Shown here: in pieces, positions 43,651 to 52,180 of the stretch
Position numbering within the stretch: the stretch's first letter is position 1
How the letters are laid out: every line of letters begins with the position of its first letter
Assembly (NCBI GenBank): GCA_025210655.1
Contig: JAOARG010000067.1
Location: 52,543-116,542 of the forward strand
Length of the DNA stretch: 64,000 nt
Source of the DNA: Bacillota bacterium
GTDB lineage: Bacteria; Bacillota; Clostridia; Peptostreptococcales; Acidaminobacteraceae
Direction of reading: 5' to 3'
The notes under the pieces: generated by a model
Databases searched by the model: none
Told to the model about the DNA's origin: nothing
Seen by the model: only the letters and a program-made list of their open reading frames with translations
Made by a program: the position numbers and the translations under genes

Positions 43651-45171
43651 ATGACGGTGAAAAATATCTATATGCAGTTTGAGAATATTTTAAAACATCA
43701 ATATGTTGATATTGAAAAAACAAGGTCAAAGCTTATTGCTATAAAAAAAGATGCAGTTCAGGCAGGTCAAGAGTTTGAATATTTTAGGTTGATATGTTTA
43801 AATAATTTGGATCATCAGCATGGTATTGCTATAGATTATGCCAATAGGGCGCTGATTATAGCAAAGGAAAAGAAAGATTTTTTTCTCCTGGAAAAAATCA
43901 ATACAGAGCTTGGTTTTATTGCCTATAATCGCGGTGATTTAGAGAAATGTATGACTTATTATTTAGAAGTTCTTAAATATGCCCAGTCTCCAAGGGTTAT
44001 AAATAATATCGGCGCAATATTTGATGATTTAGGTGATATGGATGAGGCATATAGGTACTATAAACAAGCAGAAGAGGTTTTTGATGATCCTGAAAATTTC
44101 CGTTTACTTGCAATTATATATAGTAATATAGGTGAGTGTGAAACAGCTTTTGGAAATTATGATGAGGCAAAGAGATATCTTGACTTATCTAGAAAAGAGA
44201 TAAGGAAATTTACTGATAATGACGGAACGGTGTATATTTTCAATGCTCTTGGTGATTTAGCTCTGCTTCAGGAAAAATATGATGAAGCTATAGAGTATTA
44301 TACCAAGGGAGAAGAGTACTCTAAAGATGAGGAAATTCTTGTTTATTATCAAAAGTTTATTCTTAATCATGCAAGGACTTTATTTCAAAAAGGTGATTTA
44401 GATAAATCAAAAGAAAAAATAGAATTATTATTTGATAAGAGCAACTCATATAGTTTTGATACGGATATTGCTGAAATACATGAGCTTTTAGGAAAAATTG
44501 CTGATGGAAAAGGTCAAATTGAAGTAGCAAATAAGCATTATAAAAAATATATTGACCTTATTAGAAGAAAAGATGAAATTAGCAAAAAAAATAGAAGCGA
44601 AAGCATTAAGGCATCTATAAAGATATCCCAGCTAACTGTTCAATTAAATAAACTAAGCAAAATGTCTAGATCTGATTTGCTTACAAAGTTAGGAAATAGA
44701 TATGCCCTTAGGGAATATATTGAAAACTGGTCTAAGATACAATCAGATTCAAGTATTGTGATTGCGGTTATAGATGTAGATTTTTTCAAATCTCATAATG
44801 ATACCTTTGGACATTCCCATGGGGATGCTTGTCTTGCAGAAGTAGCAAGTATACTTATTAAAAGTCTTCCTAAAGAACTAGGATCTGTATTCCGATATGG
44901 GGGAGATGAATTTCTAATGATCATAAAGGATTACGCTAAAGACATGGCATATGAAAAACTAGAGGAAATAAGAAAAAAAGTAGAAAACATTGAAAGCTGT
45001 GGTAAGTCTAAAAAAATGAATAAAAAAACTATTACATGCAGTATAGGTGCTGTTTCAATAGAGAAGAATAGTCAACAGCCATTTGAGGAACTATTTGATA
45101 TAGCAGATAGAGCCCTATATATATCAAAGGAGCAAGGTAGAAACATAACTACAATTTTAGATTCTAAGTAA
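43651..45171 (+). CDS. TPR-GGDEF protein (diguanylate cyclase)
   Basis: A 506-residue cytoplasmic protein. Residues ~30-310 form tetratricopeptide repeats (for example MTYYLEVLKYAQ, DEAYRYYKQAEEVF, DEAIEYYTKGEEY). A short coiled coil (~315-345) leads into a GGDEF domain with SDLLTKLGNRYALREY, AVIDVDFFKSHNDTFGHSHGD and an intact RYGGDEF near 421, so it probably makes c-di-GMP. The inhibitory RxxD site five residues before GGDEF is KELG here, so product inhibition is probably absent. There is no membrane segment. A TATAAT at 43612-43617 lies upstream. The start at 43651 follows AGGGGG. Confidence 0.9.
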   Translation: MTVKNIYMQFENILKHQYVDIEKTRSKLIAIKKDAVQAGQEFEYFRLICLNNLDHQHGIAIDYANRALIIAKEKKDFFLLEKINTELGFIAYNRGDLEKCMTYYLEVLKYAQSPRVINNIGAIFDDLGDMDEAYRYYKQAEEVFDDPENFRLLAIIYSNIGECETAFGNYDEAKRYLDLSRKEIRKFTDNDGTVYIFNALGDLALLQEKYDEAIEYYTKGEEYSKDEEILVYYQKFILNHARTLFQKGDLDKSKEKIELLFDKSNSYSFDTDIAEIHELLGKIADGKGQIEVANKHYKKYIDLIRRKDEISKKNRSESIKASIKISQLTVQLNKLSKMSRSDLLTKLGNRYALREYIENWSKIQSDSSIVIAVIDVDFFKSHNDTFGHSHGDACLAEVASILIKSLPKELGSVFRYGGDEFLMIIKDYAKDMAYEKLEEIRKKVENIESCGKSKKMNKKTITCSIGAVSIEKNSQQPFEELFDIADRALYISKEQGRNITTILDSK

Positions 45172-45174
45172 ATT

Positions 45175-45212
45175 AAAACACAAGGTCTTCTATTGAAGCT
45201 CTTGTGTTTTAA
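45175..45212 (+). terminator. Terminator of the GGDEF gene
   Basis: AAAACACAAG pairs with CTTGTGTTTT and is followed by AATT. Confidence 0.8.
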
Positions 45213-45351
45213 TTAATTCGTTTATATATTGGTAGTCAAATTTTGAATTTCTAATCTTATAATATCCATTTTGAAATTTTTTAATGTTAGAGCTGATATA
45301 CATAATTGATAAATCATCTAGATAGATTTCCTCATTGTATTAATACTCCTT
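45190..45351 (-). pseudogene. Possible remnant of a small gene
   Basis: On the minus strand AAGGAG (45351-45346) precedes an ATG at 45335, whose frame stops after five codons. The adjacent frame stays open for ~48 codons to a TAG at 45192-45190 and reads like protein (EEIYLDDLSIMYISSN, then KIRNSKFDYQYINELIK). A single frameshift near the start would join them. It matches no family I know. The rest of the gap to 45437 shows nothing clear. Confidence 0.3.
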
Positions 45352-45436
45352 ATTTAAATCAATGATGTAGAATTGCTACAATATAATTATATCCTGAAAA
45401 TTGGATTTTGTTTATAGTGATTTAAGAGATACTCTT

Positions 45437-45552
45437 ACTGTTAAAGTAAATCCATTCAGAGTCATGAATTTCAGAAGGATTCACTTGTAACTTGGGGGCA
45501 AAGTACATAGACCAAATTTCAACTGCTTTTCGCCGTATAGATATGGCCCACC
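45437..45552. repeat. Stand-alone copy of the 57-base module (copy D)
   Basis: TACTGTTAAAGTAAATCC and GAAGGATTCACTTGT at 45437-45489 match the module inside palindromic repeats A (871-927) and C (30009-30064, reversed). AAGTAAATCC and GGATTCACTT form an imperfect inverted pair within it. Further on, CCGTATAGAT (~45533) matches part of copy C. No GGGGAATCGCAC ends surround this copy. Confidence 0.65.
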
Positions 45553-45597
45553 TTCAAAGTAGTTTATCTATTGAGTAAATATATATTCATTAAAAGT

Positions 45598-45647
45598 AAA
45601 ACCTAGCTATTAAATGCTTAGATTTAAAGCTTTTAATAGCTAGGTTT
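45598..45647 (-). terminator. Terminator of the rhomboid gene
   Basis: AAACCTAGCTATTAAA pairs with TTTAATAGCTAGGTTT. On the minus strand the hairpin follows the rhomboid stop by 16 bases and is followed by TTTTAC. Confidence 0.7.
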
Positions 45648-45662
45648 AAAAAAAACATGCCC

Positions 45663-46487
45663 TTATTTCTGAATTTCTTGTCTATATTCCTCAATAGCCT
45701 CCAGTAAATTAATAAAATCTTGATTATTAGGATTTATAGCATATCCCTTTTTGAAGTATTCTTCAGCTTCAAATATTTTATTATCAGTAAGTAAATCTAG
45801 GCCTTTCCTAAAGTTGTACTGCTCTGAGTCTTTATAATGATTACTGTATCCGATTGCACTTGCTAGTATCATTATGGCTGCCATTATTTGTACTAGCATA
45901 TGTTTTGGAGTGAATGTCTTTTCATCTTTAAAGCCAAGTCCGAATGAAATTAGAAAACCTCCTAGAAGTCCTCCTAGGTGACCGGACATATCAATTCTAG
46001 TATCTATTATTCCTAGTACAAGGTTGATACCAATAAGAAATATTATGTCATTTCCAAATACCTGCTTGTATATTTTAGGATTTCTATAAAGCATATATAA
46101 GTTAAATCCAAATAGACCAAACAATGCTCCTGATGCTCCAACTGAAACTGCATCGTTGATCATGAAACTACAAAGTGATCCAAATAAACCTGAAACAAAG
46201 TATAGTACTAGGTATTTTTTTCTACCTAATAAATATTCTGCAGTTTGTCCAAAGATATATAGTCCTAGCATATTTGAAAGTAAATGCTGTAAGTTAGCAT
46301 GTATAAACATTGATGAGACAAGTCTATAATATTGACCATCTGCTATTTTATAATTTACCTTTGCACCAAAGGCATCAAGCGTCTGTATTGAAAGGCTACT
46401 ATCGAATAAAAACATCACTGCAAAAATAAGGATGTTTAAAATGATTAAAATACCTGTTGCTGATTTAAAGTTAAAATTCTTGAACAT
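45663..46487 (-). CDS. Rhomboid family intramembrane serine protease
   Basis: A 274-residue membrane protease that would cut other proteins within the bilayer. It has a first membrane segment (~10-30) and the LVSSMFIHANLQHLLSNMLGLYIFG region near residue 57. The active-site Ser is in SVGASGALFGLFGFN near 117, and the partner His in MSGHLGGLLGGF near 168. After a final membrane helix the C-terminal ~60 residues form one or two TPR-like helices (NKIFEAEEYFKKGYAINPNN), as in GluP/YqgP-type rhomboids. The substrate is unknown. The ATG at 46487 follows TAGGAGACTAAT. Confidence 0.93.
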   Translation of the reverse strand: MFKNFNFKSATGILIILNILIFAVMFLFDSSLSIQTLDAFGAKVNYKIADGQYYRLVSSMFIHANLQHLLSNMLGLYIFGQTAEYLLGRKKYLVLYFVSGLFGSLCSFMINDAVSVGASGALFGLFGFNLYMLYRNPKIYKQVFGNDIIFLIGINLVLGIIDTRIDMSGHLGGLLGGFLISFGLGFKDEKTFTPKHMLVQIMAAIMILASAIGYSNHYKDSEQYNFRKGLDLLTDNKIFEAEEYFKKGYAINPNNQDFINLLEAIEEYRQEIQK

Positions 46488-46582
46488 ATTAGTCTCCTAT
46501 GTATTTATTATAATATTTCATATGAACAATTTTATAATATTAGGGCTGAAAATACAAACTATATTACTTTGATAAATAATAC

Positions 46583-46611
46583 TTGAACTTGATGAGTATT
46601 TGTGCTAAATT
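46583..46611 (+). promoter_or_regulatory. Promoter of argS
   Basis: TTGAAC at 46583-46588, a 17-base spacer and TAAATT at 46606-46611, just before the T-box leader. Confidence 0.55.
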
Positions 46612-46617
46612 AATATA

Positions 46618-46855
46618 GAATTAAATATGACTCTGAAGATTAGGAGAGTACATTTAGAATTTGTTTATAGCGACCTGAAGATGGTGTAAGTTCAGGAACA
46701 TACTATTTGGAAGCGCACCTATGAAGATTTGATTGAAAATAGTAGGTCAAACGGTAATCCACCGATATGGATCTTAAGTGGACACATTGTGTCAATTAGA
46801 GTGGTAACGCGGGTATACTCGTCTCTTATATAAGGGATCGGGTATTTTTTTATTT
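46618..46855 (+). promoter_or_regulatory. T-box leader of argS (specifier CGC)
   Basis: The T-box AGAGTGGTAACGCGG is at 46798-46812, with the terminator hairpin (ATACTCG...CGGGTAT) and a T-run at about 46814-46852. CGC at 46714-46716 lies in TGGAAG-CGC-ACCTATGAA, matching the TTC context of the pheS leader, so it is the likely Arg specifier. Confidence 0.93.
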
Positions 46856-46881
46856 ACAAAAAAATATCAAGGAGGTAGAAA

Positions 46882-48579
46882 ATGGATTTTAAAATAGAAA
46901 TAGCTAAATTACTAGATAGTAAAATTGAAAGCTTAAATCAAGAAGAAATATTTGGACTTATCGAGTATCCAAAAAATACTGAAATGGGTGATTTTGCATT
47001 CCCATGTTTTAGACTTGCTAAGGAATATAGAAAGGCACCACCTATGATTGCTGGAGAACTTGTAGAAGCAATTGGACAAGTAGAGATGCTTGAGTCAGTT
47101 GAAGCGGTTGGTGGATATCTTAACTTCAAAATCAACAAGGAAGTATTTGCAAGAACAGTACTTGAAGGTGTTCTTGATATGGGTGATGATTACGGTAAAC
47201 AAACTGTTGGAGAAAACAAAAAGGTAATCGTAGAGTTTTCTTCTACAAATATTGCAAAACCTTTCCACATTGGACATATTAGATCTACAATGATTGGAAA
47301 TTCACTAAATAGAATTTATAAAATGTTAGGTTACGATACTGTTGCAATTAATCATCTTGGTGATTACGGTACTCAGTTTGGTAAACTGATTGTTGCATAC
47401 AAACTTTGGGGTAGCAGAGAAGCGATTGAAAAAAATCCAATCCCTGAACTTTTGAAGATTTATGTTAAATTCCATGAGGAAGCTGAAGAAAAGCCAGAGC
47501 TAGAAGATGAGGCGAGAGCTTGGTTTACTAAACTTGAAAATGATGATAAAGAAGCATATGAGTTATGGTCTTGGTTTAGAGAAGTTAGTCTTAAGGAGTT
47601 CAACAGGGTTTACAGCCTATTAGGTGTTGAATTTGATTCTTATGATGGTGAAAGTTTCTACTCTGATAAGATGGGTGCAGTTCTAGAAGATATGAGAAAT
47701 AAAAATGTTATGGAAGTATCAGAAGGTGCTGAAATAGTTAATCTTGAAGAATATGATATGACTCCTGCTCTTATTACAAAGAAGGATGGATCAAGTTTAT
47801 ATATTACTAGAGACTTAGCAGCTGCTATCTACAGAAAGAATAACTATGAGTTCTTTAAGAATATCTATGTTGTTGGTTCTCAGCAAAAACTTCACTTCTC
47901 TCAATTATTCAAAATTCTTGAGCTTATGGGTTATGCTTGGTCAGAAGATTGTACACACGTTGATTTCGGTATGGTATCACTTGCAGAAGGAACAATGTCT
48001 ACAAGAAAAGGTAGAGTTGTATTCCTAGAGGAAGTACTTCTTAAGGCAATTGAAGAAATCAAGAAAGTAATCGATGAGAAGAATCCTAATTTAGAAGGTA
48101 AGGAAGATGTAGCTAGACAAGTTGGAGTTGGAGCTGTAGTATTCCAAGAATTATTCAATAATAGAATTAAGGATTACACATTCTCATGGGAAAAAGCATT
48201 ATCATTTGAAGGTGAAACTGGACCATATGTACAGTACACACACGCAAGAGCTTGTAGCGTTCTTAGAAAAGCCGATCTTGACTACAAGAATGAAATTGAT
48301 TTTAGTAAGCTAGATGATAAAGCTTCAATGGATTTATTAAGAGAACTAGCTAAGTTCCCTAAGATTATCCAAGACGCAGGAAATAAAAATGAGCCGTCAA
48401 TTATTACAAGATACGTAGTAGGTATTGCTCAGTTATTCAACAGATTCTATCACGACAATCCAATACTTACAGATGACAAAGAACTTACAAAAGCTAGACT
48501 TTCACTGGTTTACGCTTCAAAAGTTACAATTAAGAATGGTCTATACCTTGTAAGTATAGAAGCACCAGAAAGAATGTAG
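46882..48579 (+). CDS. argS: Arginyl-tRNA synthetase
   Basis: A class I synthetase of 565 residues. It has the N-terminal additional domain (1-110), the HIGH motif in NIAKPFHIGHIRSTMIGNSL (~123-142) and the KMSKS-like MSTRKGRVVF near 373, reading MSTRK. The helical DALR anticodon-binding domain (QYTHARACSVLRKA onward) follows. AAGGAGG precedes the ATG. It ends with the typical ...SIEAPERM. T-box control is expected; a terminator follows. Confidence 0.97.
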   Translation: MDFKIEIAKLLDSKIESLNQEEIFGLIEYPKNTEMGDFAFPCFRLAKEYRKAPPMIAGELVEAIGQVEMLESVEAVGGYLNFKINKEVFARTVLEGVLDMGDDYGKQTVGENKKVIVEFSSTNIAKPFHIGHIRSTMIGNSLNRIYKMLGYDTVAINHLGDYGTQFGKLIVAYKLWGSREAIEKNPIPELLKIYVKFHEEAEEKPELEDEARAWFTKLENDDKEAYELWSWFREVSLKEFNRVYSLLGVEFDSYDGESFYSDKMGAVLEDMRNKNVMEVSEGAEIVNLEEYDMTPALITKKDGSSLYITRDLAAAIYRKNNYEFFKNIYVVGSQQKLHFSQLFKILELMGYAWSEDCTHVDFGMVSLAEGTMSTRKGRVVFLEEVLLKAIEEIKKVIDEKNPNLEGKEDVARQVGVGAVVFQELFNNRIKDYTFSWEKALSFEGETGPYVQYTHARACSVLRKADLDYKNEIDFSKLDDKASMDLLRELAKFPKIIQDAGNKNEPSIITRYVVGIAQLFNRFYHDNPILTDDKELTKARLSLVYASKVTIKNGLYLVSIEAPERM

Positions 48580-48592
48580 TTGAAAATATTTT

Positions 48593-48624
48593 GGGATAGT
48601 CTAATTTATAGACTATCCCTTTTT
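48593..48624 (+). terminator. Terminator of argS
   Basis: GGGATAGTCT pairs with AGACTATCCC across about six bases and is followed by TTTTTG. Confidence 0.88.
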
Positions 48625-48646
48625 GTATTGGGTAATAATAATATGG

Positions 48647-48674
48647 TTGTAATATAAGGAATATATGATATAAT
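48647..48674 (+). promoter_or_regulatory. Promoter of bshC-bshA
   Basis: TTGTAA at 48647-48652, a 16-base spacer and TATAAT at 48669-48674. Confidence 0.65.
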
Positions 48675-48721
48675 TTTTTCACATGAGTAAACATTCATAT
48701 GAATTATTAGTAGGAGGGCAT

Positions 48722-50332
48722 ATGAGAGTAATTAAAAACGGAAAAAATATATTTAGTGGAATAGCTCAAAATCTTGTATGTGGTGAGGATTATGAGGATT
48801 TTTATAATTATAAAATAGATGATGATAGGGAACTTGAAAGAAGAGCCGATTTTGTAAAATCATCTACTTTTCAGAGAGAAAATCTAGTTAATATTCTTGA
48901 AGCTTTTAATGAATCAATTGGAGCTGGCAAAAAGACTTTTGAAAATATAGAAAAACTAAAGGATGAAGACAGCTTCGTAGTTGTCACTGGTCAACAGGCA
49001 GGATATTTTGCTGGTCCTATGTATACAGTCTATAAGGCTATGACAACTATAAAATTAGCAAGGGAATATTCAGAAAAACTTAATAGTAAAGTAGTTCCAG
49101 TATTTTGGATAGCAAGTGAAGACCATGATTTTCATGAAGTATCTAGGGTAAATTATTCTAATAAAACTGCCATGAAGAAAGTGAAATTCAAGAAACAAGA
49201 TGATAGAAATATTTCAGTTGGAAATATGATGATAGATGAAAAATTTATTTATGAAATGAAAAATAAAATGCTTGATGTTTTTGCTGACGATGATTTTGAA
49301 TCAATATTTCTTTCTCAAATGAAAGAGGGGGAATCATACTCAATCTGGTTTGCTAAGATAATGGCAAGACTCTTTTCTGATTATGGACTTGTTTTCATAG
49401 ATAGTATGGAAGATGATAAAAGGCATTTGGAGAAGGACTTTTTCAAAACAGCTATTATTAATAATGATGAAGTAAGAAGTCTTTTTAAGAGTCAGACAAG
49501 TTTGATTGTTGATAAGGGATATCAACCCCTTATTGTAAATAATGAAAATTCATCAAACCTTTTCATTCAACATATGGGTGAAAGAATACAGCTATTAAAT
49601 GATGATGGTAAGTTTTATAATGAAGCCTACGGAGTATCTTATACGACTGAAGAGTTGATTAAAATGGCAGAGAATAATCCAGAGGAATTCTCTACTAATG
49701 TTGTATTAAGACCCTTGGTTCAAGATTTCCTTTTACCAACCCTTGCGTATGTAGCGGGTCCTGGTGAAATGAAGTATTATGGTCAATTGAAAAAAGTGTA
49801 CGGAGTTTTTGATTTGGAAATGCCAATAATTTATCCAAGGGAAAACTTTACTTATATAAGTGAAGATGTTGCAACTTTTATGAGTAAGTACAATTTAGAT
49901 GTTGAAAAGTTGTTTAATGTAAGCAAGGAAGATTTTATTAATACTTATATAAGTGAACTAAATGACAATCAGGTAGAAAAGTGTTGTGAGTCATTTTCTG
50001 AAGATTTATTAAAGACATATGATGATATGCTTTCTTCTTTAAATAAAGTATCTTCAATAGATAAATCTATAATTGAAAAAAATAAAATCCAGATTGAAAA
50101 ACAGATATCATATCTCATAGATAAAGTAAATCAGAATATTAGAAAAGAATATAAAGATTTGATTAAGGAGATTAATCTGGTATTTGATTTTGTATATCCT
50201 GAAAGTGGACTTCAAGAAAGAAGTCATAGTCTTGTTAGTATAATGGATCAAATTGATAGGATGTTTAAAGAAATTCATTCAATCGAAATAGATCACAAAC
50301 ATAGAGTTATTATCGACACTAAGGAGGCCTAG
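48722..50332 (+). CDS. bshC: Putative cysteine ligase BshC (bacillithiol synthesis)
   Basis: BshC adds cysteine to GlcN-malate in the last step of bacillithiol synthesis. The 536-residue protein has the diagnostic FVVVTGQQAGYFAGPMYTVY (~84-103), VPVFWIASEDHDFHEVSRV near 126 and RPLVQDFLLPTLAYVAGPGE near 335, then a C-terminal coiled coil (~430-500). I start at the ATG 48722, which follows AGTAGGAGGG; an in-frame ATG at 48683 has no site and lies only 9 bases after the promoter -10. It is followed at 2 bases by bshA, which supports the role. Confidence 0.93.
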   Translation: MRVIKNGKNIFSGIAQNLVCGEDYEDFYNYKIDDDRELERRADFVKSSTFQRENLVNILEAFNESIGAGKKTFENIEKLKDEDSFVVVTGQQAGYFAGPMYTVYKAMTTIKLAREYSEKLNSKVVPVFWIASEDHDFHEVSRVNYSNKTAMKKVKFKKQDDRNISVGNMMIDEKFIYEMKNKMLDVFADDDFESIFLSQMKEGESYSIWFAKIMARLFSDYGLVFIDSMEDDKRHLEKDFFKTAIINNDEVRSLFKSQTSLIVDKGYQPLIVNNENSSNLFIQHMGERIQLLNDDGKFYNEAYGVSYTTEELIKMAENNPEEFSTNVVLRPLVQDFLLPTLAYVAGPGEMKYYGQLKKVYGVFDLEMPIIYPRENFTYISEDVATFMSKYNLDVEKLFNVSKEDFINTYISELNDNQVEKCCESFSEDLLKTYDDMLSSLNKVSSIDKSIIEKNKIQIEKQISYLIDKVNQNIRKEYKDLIKEINLVFDFVYPESGLQERSHSLVSIMDQIDRMFKEIHSIEIDHKHRVIIDTKEA

Positions 50333-50334
50333 TT

Positions 50335-51450
50335 ATGAAAATAGGAATATGCTGTTATCCTTCATATGGTGGTTCAGGGGTTGTTGCTACTGAATTAGGT
50401 ATTCATTTGGCAAAGTTAGGTCATGAGGTTCATTTTATTTCTTATGATAAACCATTTAGATTGGGAGGTTATCATAACAATATATACTTCCATGATGTTG
50501 ATGTATCAAGTTATCCAGTTTTCAAACATCCCCCTTATATTATGTCCCTTGCAAATAAGATATATGAAGTTTGTAAGTACTATGATATAGAGGTGTTACA
50601 TGCCCATTATGCAGTTCCACATTCTACTGCAGTACAGCTGGCTAGTCAGATGTTAGGTGGAAAGGTCAAGACTGTTACTACTTTCCATGGAACAGATGTT
50701 ACAATAATGGCTGAAGATCCTACCTTGAAGGACATAACTGAGTTTAGTGCCAATAGTTGTGATGCTATAACAGCTGTATCAGAAGATTTGAGAGAATATG
50801 CAAATAGTATTCTTAATCTCAATAAACCTATCAATAGAATTTATAATTTTATTGATGTAAAAGAGTATGTAAGGAAAGATGATAAAAAACTTAGGGAATT
50901 TTTCAATATAAAGGACGGAGAAAAAGTAATAGTTCATACATCGAACTTTAGACCTGTTAAAAGAATCAAGGATATCATCAATATTTTCCATGGTATTTCA
51001 AAAGAAATTGATGCAAAACTCCTGTTAATTGGAGATGGTCCTGATCAAAAAATGGCCCATAAAATGGTTACTGATTACGGGATAAAAGACAAGGTAATAT
51101 TCTTAGGAAAACAGAATAGTGTTATTGATATACTTTCACTGGGAGATTTGTTCCTTCTACCATCAGAAAAAGAAAGCTTTGGGCTAGCAGCTCTTGAAGC
51201 AATGGCATGTGAGTTACCTGTAATTGCAAGTAGGGTTGGTGGATTAAAGGAACTTGTAGAGGATGGTGTAACAGGTTTTCTTTCAGATCTTGGAGATGTA
51301 GATAAAATGACATTTGATGCACTGCACTTGTTGAAATGTGATGAAAAGCTAAAGACCTTTGGAAAAAATGCAAGGGAAAGAGCAATGAAGAATTTCAATA
51401 GTGATGTTATAGTTAGACAATATGAAGAGTTTTATAGAAGTTTATTATAG
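50335..51450 (+). CDS. bshA: N-acetyl-alpha-D-glucosaminyl L-malate synthase BshA
   Basis: BshA is the GT4 glycosyltransferase that joins UDP-GlcNAc to L-malate in the first step of bacillithiol synthesis. The 371-residue protein begins [20 protein letters not shown] and has [14 protein letters not shown] near residue 88, [16 protein letters not shown] near 112 and the donor-site [20 protein letters not shown] near 280. These segments match BshA more closely than generic GT4 enzymes. GGAGG lies in the bshC end. The deacetylase step (BshB) is not encoded here. Confidence 0.93.
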   Translation: MKIGICCYPSYGGSGVVATELGIHLAKLGHEVHFISYDKPFRLGGYHNNIYFHDVDVSSYPVFKHPPYIMSLANKIYEVCKYYDIEVLHAHYAVPHSTAVQLASQMLGGKVKTVTTFHGTDVTIMAEDPTLKDITEFSANSCDAITAVSEDLREYANSILNLNKPINRIYNFIDVKEYVRKDDKKLREFFNIKDGEKVIVHTSNFRPVKRIKDIINIFHGISKEIDAKLLLIGDGPDQKMAHKMVTDYGIKDKVIFLGKQNSVIDILSLGDLFLLPSEKESFGLAALEAMACELPVIASRVGGLKELVEDGVTGFLSDLGDVDKMTFDALHLLKCDEKLKTFGKNARERAMKNFNSDVIVRQYEEFYRSLL

Positions 51451-51454
51451 AATT

Positions 51455-51484
51455 AAAGCTATCGCTTTCGCGATAGCTTTTAAT
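51455..51484 (+). terminator. Terminator of bshC-bshA
   Basis: AAAGCTATCGC pairs with GCGATAGCTTT around a four-base loop and is followed by TTAATT. It may also serve the convergent gene at 51491. Confidence 0.85.
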
Positions 51485-51490
51485 TATTAA

Positions 51491-52000
51491 TTATTTTTGA
51501 AGTTGTAAATTATCCTTAAGAACATCAGGTTCTTTCTTTAAATAAACTCTTTCAGATTTGAATTTTATTTGAAGGAAAATTTCAAGTAGCTGATCTAGCT
51601 CGCCATTTATTTTATCTATATCATCATCATCAAGATTGTAATATAGATATAAGTCTTCGAATATTCTAACTAACTTAGAAATATTCATATCTATGTCTAA
51701 GAAATTTTTGAAGTGTTTGCTTTTCATTGCATTGGAAAATTGCTCTATATCTACTTTAATCAGATCAACTATTTCTTCCTCTGTTGAATAGTTTCCGACA
51801 GCCATTGTATATGGTTTAATTCTTTCAAGGAAGTATGTATTATCTGAATTAAGATGATATAGGTATGAAATCTTATAGTTGTTTATTCTGAACTTAACAT
51901 AAAACATTACACCTTGTATATCAATGAACTTTGCTCCCAGTTTTTTTAGTTCTTCTTTATTTAATTCATGACGAACCATTCTGGATGACATAAATGTCAT
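51491..52000 (-). CDS. Uncharacterised protein (169 residues)
   Basis: I do not recognise this protein. It is soluble, with no signal or membrane segment. A beta-rich N-terminal half (KFIDIQGVMFYVKFRINNY) is followed by a helical, acidic C-terminal half (YLYYNLDDDDIDKINGELDQLLEIFLQIKF). The ATG at 52000 follows AAGGGGGGG. A palindrome, TATGTTAT-GATAA-TTATAACATA, at 52029-52051 lies in its promoter region and may be an operator or simply an A/T-rich promoter. It converges on bshA. Confidence 0.65.
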   Translation of the reverse strand: MTFMSSRMVRHELNKEELKKLGAKFIDIQGVMFYVKFRINNYKISYLYHLNSDNTYFLERIKPYTMAVGNYSTEEEIVDLIKVDIEQFSNAMKSKHFKNFLDIDMNISKLVRIFEDLYLYYNLDDDDIDKINGELDQLLEIFLQIKFKSERVYLKKEPDVLKDNLQLQK

Positions 52001-52180
52001 GAAAATCCCCCCCTTAAGGTAAGTTGGTATGTTATGATAATTATAACATATATATTAGTTTAGAATATTGTAAAAATTAAATAATCTTTGACTGATTGTA
52101 AAGGATGTAAATAGGTGTTGTAAATTTGATATAATAAATATACAATGATGATATTATGATTTAAACGGAGTGTAATTTAT

